9,044 bases of DNA from DATKWF01 sp035529715 (GCA_035529715.1 DATKWF010000118.1:1-9044), one strand, 5' to 3'; counted from the stretch's first letter, positions 1 to 7,043 are shown. A program made the numbers and translations. The notes: generated from the sequence alone by a model not told the origin.

Positions 1-510
1 CAATGGCTGGGCCAAGGTACGAGTGAATCGTCATCGCCTGTTGATGCAGAGTATCATTGCAATGAGTATGCCGAGGTGCTACAGTGACATAATCACTGAA
101 CAATAAACCCTGACATTTTCCCTGGACAACGACATACACCCGTAATGAATTGTCAACAAGACATAACCCTTTTGGAGCGTCCACCTAAATGGCTGCTTAG
201 TGCTGGCCGCAGGTAACAATATAGCGGATTGTTACCTGATTTGTTTCAAGATCACCTAACTTGATTTAACAATTTCCAACATGTGGCATCTCCAATGAAA
301 CCCTAATCTAACATTAGAGCCGGACAAGTTTTTGGGAGGCAGGCAGTCATTACCTTGACCTCGGTATGAGAGAGAAGTCGTAGTGCCGGTATCATTCTGG
401 TTTCTATAGTTGAGCGTGATGATCCATCAACAACGGGTAAAGTTTTCATCCCAAACTTCCTGGACCGTTTTGATTGTCATCTTATCCATAGCGCAGACAA
501 TCTTGGAGAT
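1..510. other. No convincing gene; flank downstream of the MFS gene
   Basis: I see no gene here that I can defend. Short frames are open on both strands at the left edge: a minus-strand frame from a GTG at 184 to position 2, and a plus-strand frame from 2 to a TAA at 104-106. They overlap each other, and none has a recognisable motif. Two tiny minus-strand ORFs (427-489, 20 codons; 303-449, 48 codons) overlap in different frames. The second has an AGGAAG about 6 nt before its ATG, but neither product resembles a known family. The stretch could hold decayed remains of a mobile element. The only clear structure is the inverted repeat at 212-236. I found no strong GC-rich hairpin with a T-run to end MFS transcription. 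Confidence 0.4.
212..236. repeat. Perfect 9-bp inverted repeat GGTAACAAT / ATTGTTACC (left cluster)
   Basis: GGTAACAAT at 212-220 and ATTGTTACC at 228-236 are perfect inverted copies around a 7-nt spacer (ATAGCGG). The same octamer GGTAACAA recurs as an inverted pair near the right end of the window (8854-8861 and 8899-8906). The 13-mer at 227-239 is the exact reverse complement of 8851-8863. There is no T-run, so an intrinsic terminator is unlikely. A recombinase or transposase site, or a protein-binding site, is possible but not shown. Confidence 0.6.
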
Positions 511-2601
511 TTAATCCTTGGCTTCAGTCTCCTCATTTGACGACTTCTCTCTACTACTATGCGCCGTGGTGCGTAGTGCTTCTCTCACACTTTCTACTGC
601 TTCGGACCCGACCGCCTCCGCTACCTCCATTGCCCCTACCGTGGCTTTAACTACCGCTGCCTCTTCACTTAAACCACTTTGTTTGGCCACTTCTTTGGCC
701 GCTTCAATTGTCCCGATGGTGGCTGCAGTCAGGTCGGTACCCGTTTCTATGGCACCCTGAATAATGCCCTGGCTGGCTCCCTGTATCCCGTTTAAAGTGT
801 TTACACCTGCCTGGCCTGAGGCGGTTATTACGCTAGTGGCCACCGGACCCACCAGGTTTTCAATTGCCACAGGCTTATCATCGATAACGTGCATTGCTCC
901 CCGGGCTGCCTGCCGGGTTATCTCTACATCGTGCACCTTCGATTCTTCTCTAGCCGCCCAGACTGAGGCCAGACTGCCTTGTAATGCCTTAACCAGTCTC
1001 TTGGTTACCTTACGCCCGCGTACTGCGGTCAGGGTAGCTGCTCTAGCTGCTGCGGCAATTTGGTAAGCGGTAACCCCAACCGCAACATCCAGGCCGGGGA
1101 CAGGTATTTTCTTGAGATAGCCGAAGGGGAAGTTGCTCAGAAGGTTATAGCTAGGCCCTGAACTCATCGGACGCGAAACCTCCCGATTTGGGAATATCAA
1201 AGACTCAAGAATCACCTCACGGCTGACCTCTCCCTCTTCACGAATCGTGGCCAGTGTACCCAGAGTCAGCAGGCCGATAATGAAGGCAATACCAAAAAGG
1301 AAATCAAGGCCGATAATGCTCATGGCAGAGACCTGCATGTAATTAAACGGACTTGTCCAAGTGAATGTGAGGTCCAGCTGGCGCGTGCTGAAGAAGTCTG
1401 CTAACAAACCTCCACACAATGGCCCCAGCCCCGCCCCAAGATTGGTTGCCAGTGAAGCGCCTGCAAGGTACGAGGTTGCTTCGCCTGGCGGCGATAGTTT
1501 CAAGCCAATGGTTCCTACGGTCAGAGTCACCCCGGCATTTGCTATACCGGCAAAAATATGCAGGATTACTAAAAGAGGTATGGTGAGAAGGTATCTTTCC
1601 GGCATGGTAGTAAATATCCAGCCGAGAATAACAAGCAGGTATAGTGAAGAACACAGCGAAAGTACCACCTTGCTACCGAATCTGTCAACGTAACGTCCCC
1701 AGACACGCAAGAAGAAAATATTAAATAGCTGACTTAAAATACTGAGAGCGATAACCCATGAAAGGGGAAAGCCGAGTCGTTTCAACATGTAAACGGCAAA
1801 GAAAGGAACAGCGAGGTTCGATGCGAATCCCCAGAAAAGAAGAAATTGGATGAGTTGCCTAAAGTTACGGTTCTTGACTGGTGCGCTCAGCCTTTGCCAA
1901 ATCGATGGTTGAGATCCCAGTAACGGTTGCATTAACGGCTCGGGCATGAGTGCCATAAAGACGAGACTTGCCATGCCAATAAACAGGGCGCCAAATAGAA
2001 GTACGTAGGTATACCCCAAAATAGCACTTTGGCCAGTCACCCGCTCCTGCCATACATCAACAAAGAAAGCAGCTCCCAAACTGAAGACAACGGCGACTAC
2101 TGTGGATAATATTAAACGCCTAGAGAAGATTTGGCCCAACATTTTTTGGGGGATAAGGTCACGGATCCAGCCGTTCCAGCTGCAGCTGACAACTGCAGCA
2201 AATAAACCGCGCAGTGCCATGAGAATAAGAAGAAGCGATATAGCCCAGGCACTTGGAGTCTTAATAAAAAAGGGTATAAGCGCCATCGGGAACCACAGCA
2301 ACTGTGCCGGCCCCCAGGTCATCAGAGCAATGGCTTTACGCTTCCTAAATTTCTCCACCAACCAAATTGACGGCAGTTGGAGAGTCTGCATGATGAAAGG
2401 GAGGGCCGCTAGAATACCTATTTGTAGATTATTGGCACCGAGGGCAAGAGCAAAAGCTGCTAGAAAACCGCTCGTTGTGATACTAAAAAAGCCTAAAGAC
2501 GTCATCCCTTCAAAGGTAAACCAGCGTAATCCTGACTCTAGATCCTGTTCGGAGATGGTTGGCTTTGGCTTAAGAAAGCTGAGTAGATTCAATTTTATCA
2601 T
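511..2601 (-). CDS. MFS transporter with long Ala/Gly-rich C-terminal extension
   Basis: Inner-membrane major facilitator superfamily transporter of about 696 aa; MFS proteins are usually 400-450 aa. Roughly the first 450 residues contain about 12 hydrophobic helices. A basic loop (EKFRKRK) follows the second helix, and a motif-A-like loop (GRYVDRFGSK) lies between helices in the second half. Substrate is unknown; drug or metabolite export is the usual role next to a small regulator. The last ~230 residues are soluble and rich in Ala, Gly, Thr and Glu, with amphipathic segments such as GTIEAAKEVAKQSGLSEEAA, and end in a charged tail (SSNEETEAKD). I know of no function for this part. The start is uncertain: ATG at 2601 and an in-frame TTG at 2616 both lack a good Shine-Dalgarno. 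I prefer the ATG, which precedes IKLNLLSF. It follows the HTH gene by 65 nt on the same strand, so the two are probably co-transcribed and the regulator may control its export. Confidence 0.85.
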   Translation of the reverse strand: MIKLNLLSFLKPKPTISEQDLESGLRWFTFEGMTSLGFFSITTSGFLAAFALALGANNLQIGILAALPFIMQTLQLPSIWLVEKFRKRKAIALMTWGPAQLLWFPMALIPFFIKTPSAWAISLLLILMALRGLFAAVVSCSWNGWIRDLIPQKMLGQIFSRRLILSTVVAVVFSLGAAFFVDVWQERVTGQSAILGYTYVLLFGALFIGMASLVFMALMPEPLMQPLLGSQPSIWQRLSAPVKNRNFRQLIQFLLFWGFASNLAVPFFAVYMLKRLGFPLSWVIALSILSQLFNIFFLRVWGRYVDRFGSKVVLSLCSSLYLLVILGWIFTTMPERYLLTIPLLVILHIFAGIANAGVTLTVGTIGLKLSPPGEATSYLAGASLATNLGAGLGPLCGGLLADFFSTRQLDLTFTWTSPFNYMQVSAMSIIGLDFLFGIAFIIGLLTLGTLATIREEGEVSREVILESLIFPNREVSRPMSSGPSYNLLSNFPFGYLKKIPVPGLDVAVGVTAYQIAAAARAATLTAVRGRKVTKRLVKALQGSLASVWAAREESKVHDVEITRQAARGAMHVIDDKPVAIENLVGPVATSVITASGQAGVNTLNGIQGASQGIIQGAIETGTDLTAATIGTIEAAKEVAKQSGLSEEAAVVKATVGAMEVAEAVGSEAVESVREALRTTAHSSREKSSNEETEAKD

Positions 2602-2666
2602 GTATGTTTCAGGCAATAAGCATATGTCGAGCTTGGTTCAAACATTTTACAGCGGTGTTTATCTAG

Positions 2667-2978
2667 TCAATGCGATGCTGTATCAGCTTTTGACTTTCGT
2701 CTTTTGGTCTTCCAGCCAAGCGTCGCCAGTAGCTCTCCTAAGGAAGCATCAGTTACTTCATCCTTAATCGGCACGGCGGGATGGATTCTATACTTATTCT
2801 GCCTGCCAACTTTAATTCTCGTGATGTAGCCCGCATTTTCAAGGTCAACTATTATCTTGTGTGCCGTCCTCTCAGTTAAACCAATATCGTTACTAATTTC
2901 TCGGGCGGTCATATCTGGATTTTTTGCAATTGTAACCAGTAATAAACCGTGGTTCGTAAATAAACTCAAATCTGCCAT
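2667..2978 (-). CDS. Small winged-helix transcriptional regulator (MarR-like)
   Basis: Predicted 103-aa cytoplasmic DNA-binding protein. After a short N-terminal helix (LLLVTIAKNPDM), residues 24-52 form a helix-turn-helix (TAREISNDIGLTERTAHKII, then VDLENAGYI). Residues 54-67 (RIKVGRQNKYRIHP) look like the beta wing. The C-terminus is short and basic (KTKRRKSK). Size and pattern fit a family of small MarR/AsnC-like winged-HTH proteins that carry no ligand domain. The frame also has a GTG at 2987, but that codon overlaps the AGGAGG at 2987-2992, which sits 8 nt before the ATG at 2978, so the ATG is the start. The gene reads first in a unit with the MFS transporter and diverges from the aminomutase operon. 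It probably acts at the palindrome in the shared control region and may govern both directions, which is inference. Confidence 0.85.
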   Translation of the reverse strand: MADLSLFTNHGLLLVTIAKNPDMTAREISNDIGLTERTAHKIIVDLENAGYITRIKVGRQNKYRIHPAVPIKDEVTDASLGELLATLGWKTKRRKSKADTASH

Positions 2979-2986
2979 CTCAAACA

Positions 2987-2992
2987 CCTCCT
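2987..2992 (-). promoter_or_regulatory. Shine-Dalgarno AGGAGG that fixes the HTH start
   Basis: The perfect AGGAGG on the minus strand lies 8 nt upstream of the ATG at 2978-2976. It overlaps the alternative GTG at 2987-2985, which excludes that codon as initiator. Confidence 0.85.
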
Positions 2993-3001
2993 GAAAATAA
3001 C

Positions 3002-3031
3002 ATTGTAAATATACAAAAAAGCACTTGACAA
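3002..3031 (-). promoter_or_regulatory. Predicted sigma70 promoter for HTH-MFS
   Basis: On the minus strand a -35 box TTGTCA (3031-3026) and a -10 box TACAAT (3007-3002) are separated by 18 nt. Transcription would start near 2995, only a few bases before the AGGAGG, giving a very short leader. The -35 box lies on the same bases as the -35 box of the plus-strand promoter, so the two promoters should compete or be controlled together. Confidence 0.6.
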
Positions 3032-3035
3032 GCGC
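3021..3035. promoter_or_regulatory. Candidate operator: imperfect palindrome over both -35 boxes
   Basis: The 15 bp GCaCTTGaCAAGcGC match their reverse complement at 12 of 15 positions; only the centre and one symmetric pair differ. The site covers the -35 hexamers of both divergent promoters. A dimeric winged-HTH protein such as the product of 2667-2978 could bind here and block both directions. Binding is inferred from position and symmetry only. Confidence 0.45.
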
Positions 3036-3052
3036 TATTATTCTTATATAAT
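3025..3052 (+). promoter_or_regulatory. Consensus sigma70 promoter for the aminomutase operon
   Basis: TTGACA at 3025-3030 and TATAAT at 3047-3052 are both exact consensus hexamers with a 16-nt spacer, pointing at the kamA-like gene. The start would lie near 3059, leaving an AT-rich leader of about 115 nt before the GTG at 3175. I saw no second comparable promoter inside the operon, and the overlapping gene ends fit a single transcript. Confidence 0.7.
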
Positions 3053-3121
3053 ATAACTAGAATTATATTTCTATAGTTATAATTCCTAATATAAATATCA
3101 AGATATATTTTACTGGAATTA
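3053..3121 (+). repeat. AT-rich inverted repeats in the operon leader
   Basis: Two dyads lie around and just after the predicted +1. ATAACTA (3053-3059) pairs with TAGTTAT (3074-3080) across 14 nt. TAATTCC (3080-3086) pairs with GGAATTA (3115-3121) and encloses a small ATATC/GATAT hairpin (3095-3106). They could be operator half-sites or weak RNA hairpins. High A+T makes some symmetry likely by chance. I do not recognise a riboswitch. Confidence 0.3.
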
Positions 3122-3174
3122 TTAGAGCAAAGTCAAGCAGTTACAAAATATTTGAACTAGAGGATAAGAATAAG

Positions 3175-4569
3175 GTGAAAGTATCATTAGATACTAGGCG
3201 TCAATCGATATCTAAATCAGAGAAACGCCCTACTGAGCTTAACAATATGAATGAGGCAGATAAGGAACCTCCTGGCAAATCCGATATTATTTTAAATCCT
3301 GAGGAAGAGCCTCCAGGTAAAACAGCCGCTATTAGACACAGATATTTTGAACACATACCGGATTCTCTCTGGAATGACTGGAAGTGGCACTTCCGGAATA
3401 GAATCACTACCGTAGGTCAATTAGCTAAATTTATCCCATTATCAACTGAGGAACAGGCACATCTCAGTCTGGTGACCATGCGCTATCCCCTCTCCATAAC
3501 ACCATATTACCTCTCGCTGATTGACCCTGATGACCCTGGTGACCCTATAAGAAAACAGGCCGTACCATCTGCATTAGAGATAACTATGGGGGCAATAGGC
3601 CTGGAAGACCCGCTGGCAGAGAAAGAGGATTCCGCGGTTCCCGGGCTGGTTCATCGCTACCCGGATCGGGCGCTGATGGTGCTGACCGATATCTGTCCGA
3701 TGCTCTGCCGCCACTGTACCCGCAAGCGAGAATGGCGGCACGGTGGGTGGGTGCGCACCGATGGCGAGATTGAAGTTATGCTGGAGTATTTGCGCCGGAA
3801 TGGCAACATCAGGGACGTTATCATCTCTGGTGGTGACCCCCTGACGCTATCTACCCGTCGCCTGGAAAATATTCTCTCCAAGATAAGAGAGATAAGGCAT
3901 ATTGAAATTATACGTATCGGTACCAGATTCCCCGTGGTGCTGCCTCAGCGCGTAGATGAAGAGCTCTGCTCCATGTTGTCGAAATATGGCCCCATATGGC
4001 TAAACACCCACTTCAATCACCCCCGTGAGATAACTCCGCAGGCGGCAGAGGCATGTGACCGATTGCTGCGCAGCGGCGTTCCTGTAAACAACCAGTCTGT
4101 CCTGCTACGTGGTGTCAATGATACGGTTGAGACCCAGTTGAAGCTATGCCAGAGCCTTCTCAAAATAAAGGTGCGTCCGTACTATCTCTTCCAGTGCGAT
4201 GAAGTACAGGGAACGGAGCACCTTCGCACACCGGTGGAGACTGGCATAAAGATAATCGAAGGCATGCGTGGGCATACCTCGGGTCTGGCAGTTCCCACCT
4301 TCGTGGTGGACCTTTCTCATGGTGGCGGCAAAGTCCCCCTGCAGCCGAAATATGTGCTGGCGCAGACTGAGGGGGAACTGCTGCTGAGGAATTACGAAGG
4401 TCACGTATTTCGCTATCGCAATCCTGATTCTAGAAGGCCTCAGAAAAAAGAGGTCGTGGAAGTGGTAAGCCCGGCTGGCGATGCCGTCGATAGAGCGCTT
4501 GCCAGCACCGGCCTGTCATTCGAATCACAAGGAGCTAAAGATGCGGATAGGGTTGTCGTACGATCTTAA
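3175..4569 (+). CDS. kamA: Lysine 2,3-aminomutase (KamA-family radical SAM)
   Basis: Predicted to convert L-lysine to L-beta-lysine using S-adenosylmethionine, a [4Fe-4S] cluster and PLP; cytoplasmic and oxygen-sensitive. The 464-aa protein has the radical-SAM triad CPMLCRHC (Cys174, Cys178, Cys181), the SGGDP motif (218-222) and the PLP-binding Lys386 in HGGGK. Asp342 (in FQCDE) and Asp379 (in FVVDL) match in context and spacing the two Asp residues of clostridial lysine 2,3-aminomutase that hold the epsilon-amine (Asp293 and Asp330, with PLP Lys337). Glutamate 2,3-aminomutases have other residues there, so lysine is the expected substrate. Residues 1-50 are a polar extension with two EPPGK copies (31-35, 45-49), and ~45 extra residues follow the core. 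The GTG start has GAGG at 3160-3163, 11 nt upstream; an ATG at 3247 lacks a ribosome site. It is the first gene of the operon and overlaps the next by 29 nt. AT content is higher in the first ~450 nt than later. Confidence 0.9.
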   Translation: MKVSLDTRRQSISKSEKRPTELNNMNEADKEPPGKSDIILNPEEEPPGKTAAIRHRYFEHIPDSLWNDWKWHFRNRITTVGQLAKFIPLSTEEQAHLSLVTMRYPLSITPYYLSLIDPDDPGDPIRKQAVPSALEITMGAIGLEDPLAEKEDSAVPGLVHRYPDRALMVLTDICPMLCRHCTRKREWRHGGWVRTDGEIEVMLEYLRRNGNIRDVIISGGDPLTLSTRRLENILSKIREIRHIEIIRIGTRFPVVLPQRVDEELCSMLSKYGPIWLNTHFNHPREITPQAAEACDRLLRSGVPVNNQSVLLRGVNDTVETQLKLCQSLLKIKVRPYYLFQCDEVQGTEHLRTPVETGIKIIEGMRGHTSGLAVPTFVVDLSHGGGKVPLQPKYVLAQTEGELLLRNYEGHVFRYRNPDSRRPQKKEVVEVVSPAGDAVDRALASTGLSFESQGAKDADRVVVRS

Positions 4570-5545
4570 AGAAGCCATTCCGATAGGCCAGGATGACCCC
4601 GAGGATGCCCTTGAGGAATATGATTCCCCGGAGACTGTGGAAATCATAGCCGCGGCCTTTCAGGCTAAGGGGCACTCGGTCGTCAGGCTGGGCGGGGGCA
4701 GCGAGTTTATCGATAATATCCGGCGGATGAAGGTGGACTTCGTCTTCAACATAGCCGAAGGCAGGGGCAGCTACCGCAGCCGGGAGGCCCAGGTGCCTTC
4801 TATTCTGGAGATGCTGGACATACCTTATGCCGGCTCGGACCCTCAATGTCTGTCAATATGCTTGGATAAGCCGGTAACCAAAAAGCTGGTGGCCGCCGCC
4901 GGTGTCAGCACCCCGCAGTGGCGGGTAATAGATAACAGGGAGGGGCTTGGCCAGACATCCTGGGATGAGCTCCCTTTCCCGGCCATCATAAAGCCGGCAT
5001 ATGAAGGCTCAAGTAAAGGGATTTGCCTTGATTCAATCGTGAATAACTCGGAACAGGCGGTTAGAACGGTGCCGAAGCTGCTGGCGTATTACCGCCAGCC
5101 GGTTATGGTGGAGGGATTCATTGCCGGAGATGAAATCACTGTAGGTCTCATGGGAAATTCCCCACCCAAAGTACTGGGCTTGATGCGTATCCTGCCGCGT
5201 AAAAATGAAGCGCCATTTGTCTATTCTCTGGAAGTAAAGAGGGACTGGAAAGCGCTGGTCGACTATGAATGTCCTGCCCTTATCGAGGAAAAGGTTCTAG
5301 ATAAGCTGGCAGTTTCCAGTCTTAATGTCTTTAAGGCTCTTGAGTGCCGAGATTTCGCCCGTCTGGACTTCAGAGTCAGCCAAGATGGGGAGCCTTATTT
5401 CATCGAAATCAACCCTTTGCCCGGGCTGGGAACCTACAGCGACCTAGTCATTATGGCAATAAAGATGGGGTGGACTCATGAAGCCCTGATAAGCGCTGTA
5501 CTCGATGCTGCTCTTGAGAGGTATCCACAGTGCGCATGCGTGTAG
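4541..5545 (+). CDS. D-Ala-D-Ala-ligase-like ATP-grasp enzyme 1
   Basis: A 334-aa cytoplasmic ATP-grasp ligase, predicted to activate a carboxylate as acyl phosphate and join it to an amine. The pre-ATP segment is LDKPVTKKLVAAAGVSTP (108-125). ATP and Mg binding are shown by IIKPAYEGSSKG (149-160), VEGFIAGDE (190-198), RLDFR (Asp276) and FIEINPLPGLG (Glu289, Asn291). It resembles D-Ala-D-Ala ligase, but the N-terminal substrate segments differ: the usual HG..GEDG region is replaced by VFNIAEGRG (68-76), and no GG.S.E..VS start motif is seen. A housekeeping cell-wall role is therefore unlikely. The frame is open upstream to 4481, but AAGGAG at 4529-4534 lies 6 nt before the ATG at 4541, and MRIGLSYD is a normal first strand. 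It overlaps kamA by 29 nt and its downstream paralogue by 16 nt, so translation is probably coupled. Beta-lysine is a plausible substrate by context only. Confidence 0.87.
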   Translation: MRIGLSYDLKEAIPIGQDDPEDALEEYDSPETVEIIAAAFQAKGHSVVRLGGGSEFIDNIRRMKVDFVFNIAEGRGSYRSREAQVPSILEMLDIPYAGSDPQCLSICLDKPVTKKLVAAAGVSTPQWRVIDNREGLGQTSWDELPFPAIIKPAYEGSSKGICLDSIVNNSEQAVRTVPKLLAYYRQPVMVEGFIAGDEITVGLMGNSPPKVLGLMRILPRKNEAPFVYSLEVKRDWKALVDYECPALIEEKVLDKLAVSSLNVFKALECRDFARLDFRVSQDGEPYFIEINPLPGLGTYSDLVIMAIKMGWTHEALISAVLDAALERYPQCACV

Positions 5546-6618
5546 CCATTGTCTACAGTGAACCATATCCCTCGCGTTATGATGCTGCTGGTGAAGAAAA
5601 AGCGGTGCTGGGTGTTATTCAGGCCGTGGCCGCAGTGCACCAGGCGCTGCTTGAGCTTGGTTACCACGTGACCTGTGTCCCTCTGGTACCACCGCTGGAG
5701 CAAGCCAGAAAGAAACTCAGGTCTTTAAATGCCGACCTGGCGTTCAATCTTTTTGAAGGCTTTTGTGGCCGTCCCGAAACAGAAGCCCTGGTGCCAGAGA
5801 TTTTATCGGAATTGGGGATACCCTGTACCGGCTGTCCGGGAGAAATGCTGAGGCTGGCTCTCGATAAGGCCAAAGTCAAGGTACTGCTGAAAGCCGCCGG
5901 CATCCCGACACCGGACTTCCAGTTGCTCAATCACCATATGCTGCATATGTTCCGGCTCAGCTATCCATGCATTGTCAAGCCCCGCAGTGAGGACGCGAGC
6001 CACGGGCTGGCTGAAAAAAGTGTGGTCACCGATTTTGCTTCGCTGAAAAAGCAGGTGCGACTGATAACCGGGTCTTACATTGGCAGTGCCCTGGTAGAGG
6101 AGTTCATCGATGGGCGCGAATTTAACGCGATGGTCCTGGGCAACTCCCAATGCACCGTGCTGCCCGTGTCGGAAATAGCCTATTCGCTGCCTCCGGAAAT
6201 GCCCAGAATACTCACTTTCGCCTCCAAGTGGGAGCCTGATAGCCCGTATTTCCAGGGTACCAGAGCCATTTGCCCGGCTGAAATCGCGGCCGAAGCGCAG
6301 GAAGGCATCAAGCAGACAGCGCTGGCGGTTTTTAGGCTGCTTGGCGGTCAGGGCTATGCCAGAGTGGACATGCGGATGAACCAGGAGGGGCAGCTAAGCG
6401 TTATTGAGGTGAACCCCAACCCGGATATATCCCCTGACTCCGGTGCCGTCCGCCAGGCTGAAGCCGCCGGGATGTCCTACCCGCAATTCATGGAGAAGAT
6501 AGTACAGCTCGCGCTGGAAAAGGAATATCATGAAAATAAAGATCCGTCAGATGCTACCAAAAGACAGTCCAGCCCTGATGGAAATACTGCAGAATACGCC
6601 CGAATTCAAGGCGTCTGA
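5530..6618 (+). CDS. D-Ala-D-Ala-ligase-like ATP-grasp enzyme 2
   Basis: A second ATP-grasp ligase (362 aa), paralogous to the gene before it. It has AFNLFEGFCG (71-80) where its paralogue has VFNIAEG, then LDKAKVKVLLKAAGIPTP (111-128), CIVKPRSED (147-155), VEEFIDGREFN (189-199), YARVDMR (Asp280) and IEVNPNPDIS (Glu293, Asn295). The canonical D-Ala-D-Ala substrate motifs are again absent. Two divergent ligases in tandem suggest two successive couplings or a heteromeric enzyme; this is inference. The GTG at 5530 has GAGAGG (5516-5521) 8 nt upstream, and the in-frame ATG at 5536 is 14 nt away, so I chose the GTG. The recognisable fold ends near residue 335. The last ~28 residues (from ENKDPSD) are an out-of-frame reading of the next gene and probably add little. 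Confidence 0.85.
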   Translation: MRMRVAIVYSEPYPSRYDAAGEEKAVLGVIQAVAAVHQALLELGYHVTCVPLVPPLEQARKKLRSLNADLAFNLFEGFCGRPETEALVPEILSELGIPCTGCPGEMLRLALDKAKVKVLLKAAGIPTPDFQLLNHHMLHMFRLSYPCIVKPRSEDASHGLAEKSVVTDFASLKKQVRLITGSYIGSALVEEFIDGREFNAMVLGNSQCTVLPVSEIAYSLPPEMPRILTFASKWEPDSPYFQGTRAICPAEIAAEAQEGIKQTALAVFRLLGGQGYARVDMRMNQEGQLSVIEVNPNPDISPDSGAVRQAEAAGMSYPQFMEKIVQLALEKEYHENKDPSDATKRQSSPDGNTAEYARIQGV

Positions 6619-7009
6619 AGTAGAAGTTGCGGAAGAGGTTATTGATAGCTACCTGCATGATGTCAAAGGGTCAGGATATTATGTCCTGGTAGCCGAGGAT
6701 GACTCAATTGTCGCTGGCTACATTTGTTATGGGCCTACCCCGCTAACCGATGGTACCTGGGATCTGTACTGGCAGGCAATCGCCCTGGAAAAGCGGGGAC
6801 AGGGCATAGGTGGCGCTCTCATGGAGGCGGCGGAGAGGGAAATAATGCAGGCGAAAGGAAGGATGGCCATCATTGAGACATCATCCACGCCACTTTATGA
6901 AAAAACGAGGCGATTCCACATCAGTCACGGTTACAAGTTAATCGGCCGCATCCCTGATTTCTACGCGCCGGGAGACGACAAGCTTATCCTGCAAAAGCGA
7001 CTGAGATGA
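6530..7009 (+). CDS. GNAT-family N-acetyltransferase
   Basis: A 159-aa cytoplasmic acetyl-CoA-dependent N-acetyltransferase. The N-terminal strand IKIRQMLPKDSPAL (3-16), the central strands YYVLVAEDDSIVAGYICYG (50-68) and the acetyl-CoA loop RGQGIGGAL (89-97; R-x-x-G-x-G) give a complete GNAT fold. ETSSTPLYEKTRRFHISHGY (116-135) is the usual C-terminal helix and strand. In lysine-aminomutase systems of the abl type, an acetyltransferase converts beta-lysine to N-epsilon-acetyl-beta-lysine. This gene could do the same or acetylate a ligation product; the motifs do not name the acceptor. AAGGA at 6520-6524 lies 5 nt before the ATG, and the protein starts exactly at the GNAT first strand, so the start is firm. 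It overlaps the upstream ligase gene by 89 nt. A gap of 34 nt leads to the next gene. Confidence 0.88.
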   Translation: MKIKIRQMLPKDSPALMEILQNTPEFKASEVEVAEEVIDSYLHDVKGSGYYVLVAEDDSIVAGYICYGPTPLTDGTWDLYWQAIALEKRGQGIGGALMEAAEREIMQAKGRMAIIETSSTPLYEKTRRFHISHGYKLIGRIPDFYAPGDDKLILQKRLR

Positions 7010-7043
7010 CATCAGATGATAAAGATGGAGAGAGGCCTGACTT

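Noticed and set aside
2..184. Open minus-strand frame from a GTG at 184 to the window edge
   Set aside because: About 61 codons without a stop, but plus-strand frames are open over the same bases and there is no ribosome site or motif.
303..489. Two tiny minus-strand ORFs (20 and 48 codons)
   Set aside because: They overlap in different frames, show no motif and match no family I recognise; one ribosome-site-like match is not enough.
2102..2767. Plus-strand 221-codon ORF antisense to MFS and HTH
   Set aside because: It runs antisense across two well-supported genes and the gap between them; composition and lack of motifs mark it as a shadow.
2979..2987. GTG start at 2987 for the HTH regulator
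   Set aside because: The codon overlaps the AGGAGG ribosome site that serves the ATG at 2978.
4481..4540. 20-codon upstream extension of ATP-grasp 1 (ATG at 4481)
   Set aside because: It lies inside the kamA 3' end in another frame. The AAGGAG before 4541 and the normal first beta strand fix the start at 4541.
3175..4569. Alternative call as EF-P lysine modification enzyme (EpmB)
   Set aside because: EpmB is shorter, and no efp or epmA gene is nearby; the protein has the full KamA C-terminal substrate region with both Asp residues.
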